64,000 nucleotides of DNA from Silene latifolia (GCF_048544455.1 NC_133534.1:38068217-38132216), one strand, 5' to 3'; positions 22,030 to 34,544 are shown, counted from the first letter of the stretch. A program made the numbers and translations. The notes: generated by a model not told the origin, from the letters alone.

Positions 22030-22600
22030 ACCAAATAAACCACAATACCCTATCACAATCTAAGGTACAATTTCACAACACTATGCAAAAAAAAAAAAAA
22101 TCACACCGACGACATTCAGAAACCAATTTACATTCCCATATCCTTACTTAAACCAGCACATTTAAAATCCAATAACCCTATAAACTGCTAAAATCAGCTC
22201 ATCATTGCATGCCTAGAAAATTACCTGAGCAAAACCAAGCCAGAGTGAAACGCAAAATCCCAATCTGCGAAGGCAGTGTCGAAGTTAGATCAATCAAGTG
22301 TCAAGTAACACCACATAATAACACCCCTAAAACCAAATAAAACACAATACTGCACACAATCCAAGGTACAATTCCGTAACATCATTCTAAAAAAAAAAAA
22401 TCCGGACGACATTCAAGACACCAATTTACATTCCCCCATGAAATCAAACCCAAATAGACACATTCCCAAACCCCATAACCCTATCAATTGCGTAAATAAG
22501 CTCAACATTGTATGCCTAGAAAACTACCCGAGCAAAACCTAGCCATTTCGAAAAACTAAATCCTGATCCGCGAACGTCATTGTCGAAGTTAGATCTATCG
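22030..22600. repeat. Tandem duplication, two ~280-bp units
   Basis: Both units contain CACAATAC...CAAGGTACAATT and end ...GTCGAAGTTAGATC. A further short tandem duplication lies at 22663-22860 (AAATACCTTTGGGAGGATGTGAG against AAATATCTTTGGGAGGATGTGAG). Both are non-coding on inspection and may be leader or intron sequence of the same decayed minus-strand gene. Confidence 0.65.
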
Positions 22601-23076
22601 GCGTATTAAAATATTGTTAAGTTTTTAGAGCATAACGTAACAATAATAATAACAATGAACACAAAGATCAGATCGAAATAATAAAAAAATTAAATACCTT
22701 TGGGAGGATGTGAGGCGCCGAGTTTTCTTGAGATATCTGTAAAGAGTAAAAATCGAGAGGTGGATAAGAATGAGTAACAATAATAATAACAATAACAATG
22801 AAATCAGAGATAAGTTTGAAATAATAAACAGCAAAATTAAATATCTTTGGGAGGATGTGAGACTGAGCTTGGTTGAGCGATTTGTGAAGAGTGAAGATAA
22901 GAGAGACGGATGAGAATGAATGGAGTGGAATGACTGAAAAAAAAGCTTACAGTGTGGCTGTGAGTAAAGGAGAGATGGAGGAACGAGATTTTTAGGAGGA
23001 ATCCAACGGTGTAGGAGGGTATTGCCTTGCAACTATTCATTGCTACAGTTCATGAAGTTTGCTCTTTTTAAGAAGT

Positions 23077-23400
23077 AAGGATTAAAGTTCATCCTTCACC
23101 TTTCTCTTTTCATTCAAGATTTTCATTAGAGACATTAAAATCTTGGTTAACTTTTCAATTTTTAAATTTTATTACTACTTAGCTAGTCAAGTGTTAAATT
23201 TTTCGTCTCCCACTAAATCGTAGATTCTTGACGCCTTGAAGGATCGCATTTCACTATTTGAGTTTATGTGATTGTAACTTTTGTCAGAGTTGATTATTCG
23301 GTAAACTCTATTATTAATCGGTCTATGAGATTGCGTGATGGGGAATAATTGGCAAATGTGGGTTGTTGTGTTAAGAAATTAAAAGAAGCGGAGTAGTGTA
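23077..23400. repeat. Spacer segment shared by small-RNA units
   Basis: This segment (for example ATTCTTGACGCCTTGA and CGGTCTATGAGATTG) recurs around 26210-26300, 27130-27370, 40370-40560 and 48220-48480. It shows that the small-RNA genes were copied as part of a larger tandem unit. Confidence 0.7.
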
Positions 23401-23550
23401 GGGTCGACCTAATTATGAAAGTAGCGGAGCTTGACGAAGAACAATCAAAAGGCTATGGCGCTAAGCGAAGACGGAAAGTATGTTATAATAGCAACTATAA
23501 AATGTTCGGAGAGTCTAATATCTGGTGAATTTTCTTAATGATGTATCAAG

Positions 23551-23643
23551 AATAAGTTTATATGACTAACCAACCATCCATATAAACATGTAGGATTCAT
23601 TATTATAAACGTGTTTATTATTTTATAATTATCCGATATGGGA
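23551..23643 (-). ncRNA. Small-RNA gene copy 6, promoter and 5' end only
   Basis: The USE-like TCCCATATCG (23643-23634) and TATA region remain. The 5' hairpin is damaged, the core and 3' hairpin are missing. A relic. Confidence 0.5.
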
Positions 23644-24400
23644 GTATGGTGTCATCAAAAGATTAAGATATTATTTTGATGGTACTTGAGTTGTTAATTA
23701 CTCCGTAGTACATTTAGTAGGGCTTACAGTATAGATAGAAATAGACTTTGAACACACAATTATTAACTATACACACTAAGTTTCTACCACTCAGCTCGCA
23801 CATTAATCGATAAAAAAAGAGACCTACAGTATGTGGGATTCTTGTATCATTAAGGACTCGTTCATAACGTTGACGACCTAACCCTCGTTCATGAGGAGTT
23901 TCATATGTTGTAATAGCGACTATAAAATATACGGAAAATTCACGTAGCATACTAGCATCCCTCTAATTTGTTACCTTCTTTTCCAAAAATAAATACTTTG
24001 AATGACCATAATTTGTGTTAAAAAATGACGATTCTTTTTTCCAAATCGATTGTCTTTTCATTTTTGCAAATCGATTGTCTTTACGAGAACTACAACTTGA
24101 AGATAAAAAATTGTTGAGTTTGGAACTAGTGGTCAAAAGATATGGTTAATCGAAGTTCGTTCGGTCAAAAAAGCTATGACACCAAAAAACCTTGTAGACA
24201 CGAAGTGTGATCACTCAATGTTTTCCGGAATAAAAAGAGGGGAATTACATGTAAAGTGGCAAAACTCAAAGAGACGACGTGAAATTTCCGTAAATCGTGT
24301 GAATAGCAGTGACAAAACTATAAACATTTTTCATTAGAGACGTTAAAGTTCCCAATCATTTATGTAATATACAGTATTTCCTTTTCCAAATTTAATTGCT

Positions 24401-24613
24401 GGTCCATCTGTGAAAGATGGCTAAGGGTTGGCTGGCGCCTGACGGACAGGATCTTTTCTCCCACGTTAAATCAGCCATCTACAATCTTCGATTCCGTAAG
24501 CAAATTCGATTAACAAAGTTTACATGGCTAACCAACTATAGTAGTTGGTCAATTAAAAGTGTACGATTCCTTATTAAAACGCGTTTAGTATATTATAATT
24601 ATCCGATATGGGA
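24401..24613 (-). ncRNA. Small-RNA gene copy 7, no terminator
   Basis: The 5' hairpin is intact and the 3' hairpin has a one-base loop change (TTCAC). The USE has one mismatch (TCCCATATCG). No T-run follows the 3' hairpin, so Pol III termination would fail. A LINE sits just upstream of its promoter. Confidence 0.5.
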
Positions 24614-24625
24614 GTACCAGACTTC

Positions 24626-25107
24626 TTTTTTTTTTTTTTTTTTTTTTTTGTGTGGCAAAAGTGGGTGGTTAAATTAAATTAAAGTAACAAAGTTACAAGA
24701 GTACATTACGGGAAGGGTTTGGGGACAAAGCTACAATAGTAGAGTTAATTTTACAAATAGAATCAACAAAGCTTGGTGCACTATTCCAAAGGAAATTTCC
24801 AGTGCTTGGTGACCGGTCATGAAGGGCGAATCGGGCAAGAGAATCAACAATCAAGTTGGTTAATCTTCCTTCGAATATGATCTTCAAGTGAGGAGAGGCT
24901 CTTAATTGTTCCCTACACTCCATGATAATATTAGGCAGAGGACACAAAGGGTGTAATAGTAGAGCAAATAAGATTAACGACAACTTGACAATCTGAGCTA
25001 ATGATAAAGGTACCCTTGGCCTTTACCGCGTACTCAATTCCATCTCTAATAGCATAAACCTCGCTAGCCAAAGGGTTTAAAGCATGATATCGACGCGTCC
25101 ACCCAAA
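24626..25107 (-). mobile_element. 5'-truncated LINE (RNase H end)
   Basis: A T-run (24626-24648) is the poly-A tail of a minus-strand insert. GGAGTACC(A/G)GACTTC is duplicated at 24611-24625 and 25108-25122. The coding remnant has LASEVYAIRDGIEYAV, SSDCQVVVNLI and LIVDSLARFA, the RNase H domain found at the end of plant L1-type ORF2. A frameshift splits it near 24.95 kb. Confidence 0.85.
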
Positions 25108-25799
25108 GGAGTACCGGACTTCGAACACCACAATTAGTAACTATACACCCTAAGTTCAATGAGTCTCCTTATGATTAATATATCCGTCATAAACTTGTAA
25201 TGAGACAAATATTTACCCATTTGGTTAGATAAGACAAAAATAAGACATGTCACAACGACTTATCTTTATCTATCCATATGGGTGATATTTAACTCGTTAC
25301 AAGATGTAACGGATATGACATGTCACGAACATGTAAATTTCTACCCCTCGCATAGAAAAGAGACGTACAGGATGAGAGATTACTATATAATAAAGGACTC
25401 GCATTTTGTAGTGTTTTTAAAATGTACGGAAATTTTACGTAGTACCCTGATATTTGTTACCTTGCACGTAATACTTTCTTTTTCAAAAACAAAAATTTTG
25501 AATGATCATAACTCATGTTCAGGAAATGGAGGTTTTTTTTTCCGAAACAATAATAGTTACGAGAACTGTGATTTAAAGAAAAAATTGTGGATTTTGAAAC
25601 TCACGACCATGATATATGATCATTCAAAGTTTTTTTTGTCTAAAAAGACTTTGACACACAATGAAGGAATTAATAATCTCAAAGCCAAACACAAACCTAA
25701 AAATGTCAGATTAATTTTTAAATAAGCCGTTTTTCAAAGTAACTTTTATAAAACCCTTTAATGTTTGATGACCTACATGAATCTCAAATTTTCGATCCT

Positions 25800-25962
25800 A
25801 AATCGTCTCATTTGTTTACCATTTTCATTTTAGGGTATCTCATTTATTTATTTATTTATCTTTTTTTTATATTGGGGGTGTTTTAATGAGTGGTCTCCTC
25901 CCATTTCCTTAATAATTATGTCAAAATCTACTGTAAAAAAAATGACCGAGAATGAGAGAGTA
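25800..25962. mobile_element. Degenerate Stowaway-like MITE
   Basis: Partly inverted ends (ATTTGTTTACCATTTTC near the left, TGACCGAGAATGAGAGAG at the right) resemble the other Stowaways. Strongly diverged. Confidence 0.4.
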
Positions 25963-26624
25963 TATCGTTTATTCCCAACCTCAATAGTTGCAGAGCGATA
26001 ACTTTTCTAGTTATCTAAAAGACTTTAAACAATACAAAATCCATCAGCTATATATACATGCTACGGAGTATTTTATTTTGGTAATAATGACATTTACGTG
26101 TTGATCACAATGGCGAAACGAGGTCCCTAATAGGGATTGTCGCACCTAAACAGCAAAAACAATGAAAATCTGGGTTAAAATCTTCGAAACTTTTTAATTC
26201 TATCACTACCTCGTCTAGTATGAAATTTTCCGTCTCCCTAAATTAAATCCTAGCTTCTTGACGCCTTGAGGGGTCGTATTTGAGTAATATGGTTGGAGCC
26301 TTAGCTTCGAGTATGACGTAGAAATGCCCTTGTCATTACAAACTAAGATGCATAAAAGAAAAATCGTCTGATTGTGTGAATCATCACACATAGCATTCTA
26401 TTCTATTTTGGTAGCAATGACGTTTACCTGACGGGTCGCAACACGGAACGAAGATGTTAACATGATTTTTCGAGCTAAAAACACCGAAAACACTTAAGAG
26501 TACCTTTTTAGCTAGACTTATCGATTTTTTTCTAATTTTTTCCAACTGTTTTATGTGATCTCGATTTTTTCGTATGTATGTAGATATTAATCAATATATC
26601 ACGTGGATCATATTTTTAGGACCC

Positions 26625-26836
26625 AAAAAACTAGTCCATCTATGGAAGATGGCTAAGGGCTGCTGACTTGCTGCTGCGTTTGTCGGAAGGAGCTCCTCGT
26701 TGAATCGACCGTGCCGTATCATCAGATATTAACAATTGAGTTTATATGGCTAACCAACTATAGTAGTTGGTCAATTAAAATTGTAGTATTATTTCTTAAA
26801 ACCTTGTTTAATAGTTCGTAATTATTCAATATGGGA
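26625..26836 (-). ncRNA. Small-RNA gene copy 8
   Basis: Both terminal hairpins are intact (3' loop TTCCAT) and six Ts follow. The USE has decayed to TCCCATATTG. The core has GAGG-AGCT-CCTT. The predicted start is at 26772. Probably weak. Confidence 0.5.
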
Positions 26837-27529
26837 GTTTGGTGTCAAAAGACATTATATACATTCTTCATTAGAGACATTAAAGTTTTTCTTCTACTTA
26901 CGTCTCAATCATTTGTGTAATCTTTATATTTTTTACTATAGATATTTTAATCAAATTAAACATTAAAGAACGATAACTTTTCTTAGACTTGAAAACTTCA
27001 CAAAATCCGGTGTCACGTTGAAGTTTGCTGCCCTTCAACTATCACATGCTCTATTTTATTTTGGTAATAATGACATTTATGTGTCGTTGATCAAAATTAA
27101 ATGGCGAAATGAGGGCCTTACTAAGGATTGTCGAACCTAAACGATAAAACAATGAAATCTTGGTTAAACTTTTCGATTTTTAAATTTTATTATTACTTAG
27201 TCTAGTGTGAAATTTTTCGTATTCCTAAATTAAATCCTAGATTCTTAACGCCTTGATGGGTTGCATTTCACTATTTGAGTTATGTGGTTGGAACTTTTGC
27301 CAGAGTTGATTATTCAGTAAACCCTATTATTAATCGGTCTATGAGATTGTGTGATAGGGAATGAGGATGTTAACACGATTTTTTGAGCTAAAAACAACGA
27401 AAACACTTGGCTTTTTAGCTTAACTTTTCAATTGTTTCATATATTTTTTATCCAACTGTTTTATGTGAAGATACATAAATTTATTTGTAAGTTATTTTCA
27501 TTCTCTATGTTTTCCAACTGTTTTAAGTA

Positions 27530-28068
27530 GGCCCTGTTCTTTTGGACTTAATTTTGATTCTAATCGATTCGATTCGATTGATTCGACTCCATTCGATTCG
27601 ATTGATTGATTCAACTCAATTTAGATTTAGTTTAGTTCGATTCGATTGAGATCGATTGATTCGATTCGATTCGATTCAACATTACTATTATTATTCTTAT
27701 TGATATTCTTATTATTATTTTTATATTAATGTATTTACTATTGTTATTATTATTATTATATTATTTTTATATTTATTATATTACTATTATATTTATTAAT
27801 AATTAATTTGTATTGTTTATATTATTATATTTATATTTAATACATTTATTATTATTATATTATATTTATTATTTTGTTAATATATTTATTATTATTAATA
27901 TTATTCATAACATATTTATTATTATTATATTTAATATTATTATATTAATAAGTTATTATTTAATATTTATTATTTTATTAATATACTCATTATTAATATT
28001 ATTAACCACATATTTATTATTATTATTATATTTAATATTATTATGTTAATAAGTTATTATATTAGACC

Positions 28069-28100
<32 letters not shown>

Positions 28101-28338
28101 TATTTATTTATTAGTTATTATTATTAATATATTATATTATTATTAATAATGTTATCATTTATATTACTAATATATTATTATTATTATTACTTTATTTTTT
28201 ATTATATTAATATTTTATTTTTTATATATCTTATTAGATTATTATTATTAGATTATATTAATATATTATTATTATTATTAATGAATAATATTATAATAAT
28301 ATTTATTATTATTATTATTGGTATTATTTTTATTATAA

Positions 28339-28379
<41 letters not shown>

Positions 28380-28548
28380 ATAATTTTTTTATTATTATTT
28401 GATTCGATTCGATTGATTTAGATCGATTCGATTCGATTGATTGATTCGATTCGATTGATTCAGCTCCATTAAGTTGATTCGATTCGATTCAGCTCCATTA
28501 AGTTGATTCGATTCGATTCGGACAATTTAAGTCCAAAAAAACAGAGCC
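27530..28548. mobile_element. TIR element filled with ATT microsatellite
   Basis: GGCCCTGTTCTTTTGGACTT at the left is mirrored by AAGTCCAAAAAAACAGAGCC at the right. Inside, GATTC-rich arms surround about 670 bp of (ATT)n and close variants. The long leucine/isoleucine open frames here are translations of the repeat. Confidence 0.75.
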
Positions 28549-28550
28549 GT

Positions 28551-28602
28551 AATCTATGAAAGATGGCTATGGAGATTTTTGCGTTTGTTGAACGTGCTAT
28601 GG
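28551..28602 (-). ncRNA. Small-RNA gene copy 9, fragment
   Basis: Only ATCTATGAAAGATGGCTA (the 3' hairpin region) and a few adjoining bases remain, between the ATT element and a LINE. A relic. Confidence 0.45.
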
Positions 28603-28658
28603 AGATTTTTTTTTTTTTTGTAAGGTAAGAAAACTAGATTGATCATCTGGGATAGGAC

Positions 28659-29379
28659 CAGGGGCGGACCCAGGGGCCCGGGGGGACAGGTGCACCCCAT
28701 GAAATTTCAGAAATAAATATTTTTAAGTATCTAAACAAGACAGAAAGTTGTCATGACATAGTTGGTAGTACTGTGGACTATTATCTAGGGGATATGCGGT
28801 TCGATTCCTGCTATCAACACACAAGTTTGGATTTAGGATTCGAACCACGGACCTTTAGATGACTTACCAAATCTTAAACCACTGAACCAGTTACATTTGT
28901 ATTTAAATTTAGTATTAAAGTCTATTATATTCTATAAAAAAGAGATTATTTTTACATATATTTAGAATTTAACGTATTTTAGAGAAAACATTATTTTTTG
29001 AAAAAACATATCTATAGGACAAATTATTTTTTTTCATTCTTTTACTTATATAATACTTCATCCGTCGTCTCGGTCAATTGATATCCTTTAATTTTCCCAC
29101 AAAGATCAAGGAAAGAGAAAGGGGCTAATTATAAGATAACAAGTTGACCAAATTGAGGATGAAATATCAAATTACTCATTAAGTTCATTCTTAAAATAAA
29201 AAGGACAACCATTAACTGAGAACCCAAAATGGAATAGGACAACAAATGACCGGGATGGAGGGAGTAGCTAATTTAGGAAAAAAAACTCAAAATATAAAAA
29301 ATTTGTCTTAAACATGCGTAAATAACGCGTCAAAAAAATTTTAGTGCCCCCCGACACTAAATTCCTAGGTCCGCCACTG
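28659..29379. mobile_element. hAT-like MITE with two tRNA-like modules
   Basis: CAGGGGCGGACC at the left and its near-inverse at the right are flanked by the 8-bp duplication GATAGGAC (28651-28658 and 29380-29387). Inside are a plus-strand A-box-like TAGTTGGTAGTAC with B box GGTTCGATTCC (about 28760-28815), and a minus-strand TGGTTCAGTGG with GGTTCGAATCC (about 28900-28835). Confidence 0.85.
29056..29264. mobile_element. Stowaway MITE nested in the hAT-like element
   Basis: It starts CTTCATCCGTCGTCTCGGT and ends with the inverse ...GATGGAGGGAG, with TA on both sides. Confidence 0.8.
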
Positions 29380-29530
29380 GATAGGACCAATTTATGTTAT
29401 CCTTTCGAATGAGAGAGGTAAGTTGAAACCACCGGCTTTCAAACCACTTCGAAAGAGTTGGACATGAATGTCCAATATAGGCCATGAAGTCAGCAACCTT
29501 GTTATTAAGCATGAAATGATAATGGAGATT

Positions 29531-31780
29531 GCATGAACACTAAGAACTGTTCGAATACCTCGCGTCATGTCAAGACACAAAGTAGTGACATGAACACTAA
29601 GAACTCGTTACCCTTAGCATTCTATGTCTAGAATGACTCTCGTGGATGCCAATGAACACGGATGTTCACAGAGATCTGGAGTAAGGGGTGAGAGTACGTA
29701 TTAGGAAGTCCTTTTACTGAACACCTAATCCCGCCCGCCTCGATAGCAACCTCTACTAATGATTAGGGAAATCGTTCGTATTTGATATGATGTCGATTAT
29801 ATGCATGCAATGCAACATCCACAGATTAATCCTAGCATGTGAATTAAACTATGTCGGTGAGCAAATAATTTAGCAACCATTAATGTCGAGTTGAGAGTTA
29901 GAATTGATTACATGTGAAAAACAAATAAATACATCATCCATGATAAATACAATAAATAAATAGCGATAATTAAAATTAAATGAATTACAATGATTTAATT
30001 GATTTAGTCAAAAATATACTTAAGACGGACGATTTAAGGAAAATAAAGGAATATAAATAAGGTTGGAAAATATGGACAGATTAGGAGTGAAATTACGGCC
30101 AATAGTCAATTAATTAGGTAATTAAAGGATTAAGTCAAAGCAAGAACGGAAATTCAGAGACAGAATTTATCCCGGAACAGGCGCAGCATTGCTGCGTCCC
30201 TTGGAAGAGGTGCAGATATCACTGCGTTTGTTCCTGAGGTAAGTTCTGGCTGTGAAGTCAGAACTGCGAGCAGTTAGCATTCGTTGATGTGTTTAATGAT
30301 TGATTATCGATATTTGACTCGAGTGAAAGTGATTTAGCATATTAATTGCATATGAAGTCGTCATAAAAGCGATAAACACGAATTAAAACGGGTCAAAACG
30401 GGTTAAAAGCGAATTAAAACGAGCTAAAACTAATTAGGTTTATATACGAAGACGGAAACGATTTTGAAAGGATGTAATAAACTGGAAAAAGCGATGAAAA
30501 TATGTACAAAGGACGAATTCCAGAAGCTTGGTATGAACAAATCGACTTTCTAAAATCCGAGTTTGATTTAATGACGAAAACCCGCAAATATTGATTATAA
30601 GGGATTTAAGTCGTGATAAAACGTGACAATTAAAAAGAATGTACTAAAATTTATTTATATATGAAGAAAAGAGAGAAAACAAGAAAGTAAAACAAAAGGA
30701 ACGAAACAACAGAAAAACCGAGGAAGAAGAAGAAGAGCAGAAACAGCGGCAGCCCCTGGAAGAGGCACAACAGATGCTGCGACTCTTCGAAGAAGCGCAG
30801 CTGTTGCTGCGTTTCTTCTCGACGTCTGGTTACTGCTAATCCGTAGAAACGGTTTGATAAAAGGGTTTTAGAAGTCGATTTTAAACTAACTTTTGACGTA
30901 AATCTTACAATAATTAGTGCAAAAATAAAATACAATAAAAAGATGGGATTTACACCCTCAGACTTACATGTTTGACGAAACGAGATTAACTAAGTTAACG
31001 TTTAGTGATTGCTCGACTCGAATGTATGTAGAAAGTGCCGTCGTTAGAGGATTTAGATTAAATTGATTGATGTGTGGTGGTCAAATTGGTCGGTCATGCA
31101 ACGTGACTGGAACTCAGAATGATCTGAGCTTACGTGGTCGATTGATCAAGTACGTAGGCGTCAAAAGCTTAGAGCACGGTCTTAGAATGCAAAGGGAGAA
31201 GAGAAGGGCGGACACTCGCGTGAAAAATATGTGGAATGAAGGTCTCTATTTATACTAAAAAAATGTGAAGAGTTATGGAATGACTCAAACTTTGGAAAGA
31301 AATCACGGAAAAATTTGAAAACAGGCAGAAACGAGCTGGGGAAGAGGCGCAGCATCTGCTGCGTCATTTCCTCAGAGGTTTCCTCATGCGGAAGAAAGAA
31401 TTCCGCGTTTCTTTTAGGGAATTGCGGTGGATATCTACTTCCTTATTTCGTAAAATAAGATTTATGGGATATATTTTACCAAAAGATATAAAATTAATTT
31501 ATGGAATAAATATCCGGAATATTCTACGACATTCCGACTCAGCATTTTAAACGATTTCTTAGAAAATGAAGCGGTTTTTGACCCGGACTCCAAATGAACT
31601 CTAATTACTATCAAAACGACCGTATCGGTGCGTAGATGACGACCAAGGGGTAGACACAAGTATTTGAGTTATTACTTGATGATAAACTTATGGACTATCA
31701 TAAATCGTTCCGCGTACCAAACATGCGGCCCAATCATCACTGGGTAGTTGGCGGAAGGTGTAGAAATGAGGTATCTACAT
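29531..31780. repeat. Unclassified repeat with recurrent GCAGC palindromes
   Basis: No reliable gene is visible. The motif GAAGAGGCGCAGCA...GCTGCGTC or close variants occurs about five times (30181, 30205, 30757, 30787, 31341), some as near-palindromes. The end ...AGGTATCTACA could be an LTR-type border, so a decayed LTR element is possible but not shown. Confidence 0.4.
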
Positions 31781-31789
31781 ATTATTATG

Positions 31790-31795
31790 ATTATA

Positions 31796-31842
<47 letters not shown>

Positions 31843-31845
31843 AAT
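31790..31845. repeat. ATT microsatellite
   Basis: A simple run of (ATT)n, followed by AT-rich sequence to 32.4 kb in which I see no gene. Confidence 0.9.
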
Positions 31846-32499
31846 CAATAATATTCATATTAATATATTTACTACTATTACTAATAATAATATTATTAAT
31901 ATGAATATGAATACTAAAATTAATTAATAATAATATTATTAATAGCATTTTTAATGTTAATTTTAATATTACTATTATTAATATCTAATTATTTTTTCAT
32001 ATACGAACTTTTCTCTTTTACATATACGTTTTCATAAACGTTCTATTTTGTACCCTTTTCACCCAAAACTGAGTGAAATGAACTTTTAAATCAATATTTT
32101 TCCTAAAACTTAATCTAATTTGTCAAATGACTTAAATTTTAAAAGATGGATTTTAATTTACCAATTAATAAATTATTTTACTTGTTTATAAATTATTAAT
32201 ATTATTTGTTGAGGTTTAGATAATTAATCACTCAAATTTTATTTGTTTGTTAAAGATGAAATTACGGTCTATTGATTTTTATTTATTTAATGAATTAAAT
32301 TAGGATTGTTGGTGGTTTCCTGTGGCTACCTAATCACTCAAATTAGGATGATATATGGCTAGACTTTGAACAACAATCTAGCAAATCGGTGCTCCATTAT
32401 TTCACCTAATTAGCATTGATGGTGAATAGTGATTCGTGATGGCTACCGAGTTAATCACTCAAATTAGTATAATAATTACTAGTATTAATAATATTATTA

Positions 32500-32507
32500 G
32501 TAATCTT

Positions 32508-32538
<31 letters not shown>

Positions 32539-32569
32539 TAACAATAACAATAACAATAACAATAATAAC

Positions 32570-32607
<38 letters not shown>

Positions 32608-32619
32608 TTAAAATAATAA

Positions 32620-32657
<38 letters not shown>

Positions 32658-32660
32658 GGT
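32500..32660. repeat. Compound microsatellite (CTT, AACAAT, AAT, ATT)
   Basis: Four simple runs in succession. Arginine, asparagine or isoleucine homopolymer frames here are artefacts of the repeat. Confidence 0.95.
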
Positions 32661-33165
32661 GGAACGGTATTGGGGAAAACCACATCCCTTGTTGAAATTG
32701 ACACTTTGGTTGGAAAATTCTGGAACCATGTCACTATGCCTCGGGTTCTTTATTTTGCGAAATGCTGGTATTACTTTAGGTTTTTATGTGAGGAGGATAT
32801 GAATAAGATTAAAAATGATTCGTGGAATCTTAATGGAGTTCCCTTGATTTTCAAGGAATGGAGCCCCATGATTGTCGAAGAACTAACTCATGTTTCATTT
32901 GTTCCAATCTTGGTTCTATTTCCTAACCTAGATCCGTGTTTCTGGTTATCTGCGGGTTTGAGTAAGGTTCCTAGTTCTGTAGGCACCCCCACTTTGTGCC
33001 GATGAGGTGACTACTGAGAAGAGTAAGCTTGCTTTTGCTAGGGTCTTGATTGATGTAGACATATCCAAGGAGCTTCCTAATCCTGCAAAAAGTTGTGTAT
33101 GAATGGATACCTTACTTCTGTACTCATTGTAAGAAAATAGGCCATAATGGGTCAAAAGGATTCAA
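32660..33165 (+). pseudogene. LINE ORF1 (DUF4283) fragment
   Basis: Residues such as WYYFRFLCEEDMNKI, WNLNGVPLIFKEWSP and VLFPNLDPCFW match the DUF4283 RNA-binding region of plant L1 ORF1, like the ORF1 at 46850-48055. Downstream homology (KLAFARVLIDVDISKELPN) continues in another frame, so it is broken. Confidence 0.75.
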
Positions 33166-33169
33166 TCCA

Positions 33170-34005
33170 GACCTTTGACGGCGGTGGCGAAGTTTGATCG
33201 AGGTAGACAGAAATCCTCGCGAACCTGGCATTTTTATTCTTCATCCCATTGCTATCGAATTTTATGAAACCACCAAGTTTATCTCCAATTGCGCGGAGGA
33301 CATCTGTACGATGGTACTCAATCAGCAACACCGGGAGGACAATCCAAGTTGGAACAGCGAGATGGTTGCGAGAGAGGAGCGAAAATTCGGAACCCAGTCT
33401 TGGACATGGAGGTAGTGACCATGGACGAACCAAGGTCCATTCATTTTTATGAAGTTTAAAACATAAAGTTTCTCTAATTTGCAAGAGTAAAACCCTTTAC
33501 CCAAACCAATTAAATCTATTTTCCCGTCGATTTTCCACAAGATCCGAAGAGTGTTTGCGAGATGCCCGGATTCAATGGACTTGCCCATAACTTTGATGAT
33601 GAGGGAGTTTCTCCAAGGCGATTGAATTGAGTTGAGCAGATCAGCTGGTAGTTGAATTGAAATCGAATCGCAATCGGATTTTCCCGGTGGGTTACAAGGA
33701 GGGGTAACGGGGTTCTGATGATTAATTGGGCGGAAGATGGAGGAGGTTAAGGCGGATTTGTAGGTAGAGGGAAGGAGTTTATTTGCTGGGATGACGACGC
33801 CGGTGATGGGGACAATTGTGGTGGAGCGGGAGATTGGTGTGGGAGAGAGTAACCGATTAGAAGGCGAAGGGCCATTGTGCAGAATCCCATAGACGATCGG
33901 TGCAGAGGTAGGTGAACAAGGAGGGATCGGAGGTTTGCATGTGTGTTAGGCGGTGGTCCGTGACAGGATGGTGGCGGCTGGTTATGTTGGGGGTCACTCA
34001 TTTTT
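33170..34005 (-). pseudogene. Second LINE ORF1 fragment, opposite strand
   Basis: The minus strand encodes IDLIGLGKGFYSCKLE, GPWFVHGHYLHVQDWVPNF and GRFARI-like GGFIKFDSNG...RFARISVYLD in two frames, a DUF4283 protein of a different LINE subfamily. The likely start MSDPQHNQPPPS is near 34000 behind an A-rich tract. It is frameshifted and lies tail to tail with the previous fragment. Confidence 0.7.
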
Positions 34006-34156
34006 TTTTTTTTTTTTATTGTGTCTCTCTCATTTTTTGGCAAGTGCTAGTTAATGGTATGTAATTGTTTATAATGTGTAAATATTACCAGCCATTCCGT
34101 ATAGCATATATATAAATGACATATATACAAATTAAATTAGGTGGCTTGCTCTTATA

Positions 34157-34417
34157 CTCCCTCCCATCCAAAGTAAAGATAACACTTGCTTTTTGGCACT
34201 ATTTATGATCGTAGGAAATCTTTGATATTATTCTTAATCTATAAGACAAAATATAGTCATGTGAGATCTTATTTGATTTATCGTCGTGAACGTTATAAGG
34301 ATATCAAATTTTTATAACTTTTAATAATGTGTAACTAATGATATTCACGTTTTAAATCGTGTCTCGAAAAGTGTGATAAAGCAACTGTTATCTTTGGTTG
34401 AATTGGATGGGAGGGAG
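34157..34417. mobile_element. Stowaway MITE
   Basis: It starts CTCCCTCCCATCCAAAG and ends with the inverse ...GGATGGGAGGGAG, with TA on both sides. Confidence 0.88.
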
Positions 34418-34544
34418 TATTATATTAATTAGGTAGATAACATGCATTTAGAACAACTGTTTGATGAAACAACCTAACTAACATTTCAGGGGTAATCATT
34501 CTTTTTTGTTTTCATTTTCGAGATAATAATGTCTGAATCGCACC

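Larger units (their letters stand above)
7844..23400. repeat. Left arm of a large segmental duplication
   Basis: From 7844 the sequence matches 36099 onward in the same order: GT61 exons 2-3, a SINE, small-RNA copies, a LINE reverse-transcriptase fragment, then further small-RNA copies. The match is interrupted by insertions private to each arm. The strongest colinearity is 7844-18960 against 36099-43130. It resumes at 23077-23400 against 48180-48510. The 19-23 kb part has no partner in the right arm. Confidence 0.85.
28606..29521 (-). mobile_element. 5'-truncated LINE split by an hAT-like element
   Basis: A T-run near 28606-28620 marks the tail, and ATGGAGATT is duplicated at about 28594 and 29522. 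The minus-strand coding remnant (LNNKVADFMAYIGHS) fits the RNase H end of an L1-type LINE. The element at 28659-29379 is inserted in it. Confidence 0.65.

Noticed and set aside
22625-23040. Minus-strand protein genes of 67-135 codons
   Set aside because: Low complexity, no family match, and the reading frames do not agree between the two tandem units.
27813-28421. Leucine/isoleucine-rich open frames
   Set aside because: They are translations of the ATT microsatellite.
32436-32740. Arginine-, asparagine- and isoleucine-rich frames on both strands
   Set aside because: Microsatellite translation. Only the DUF4283 part after 32660 is real homology.
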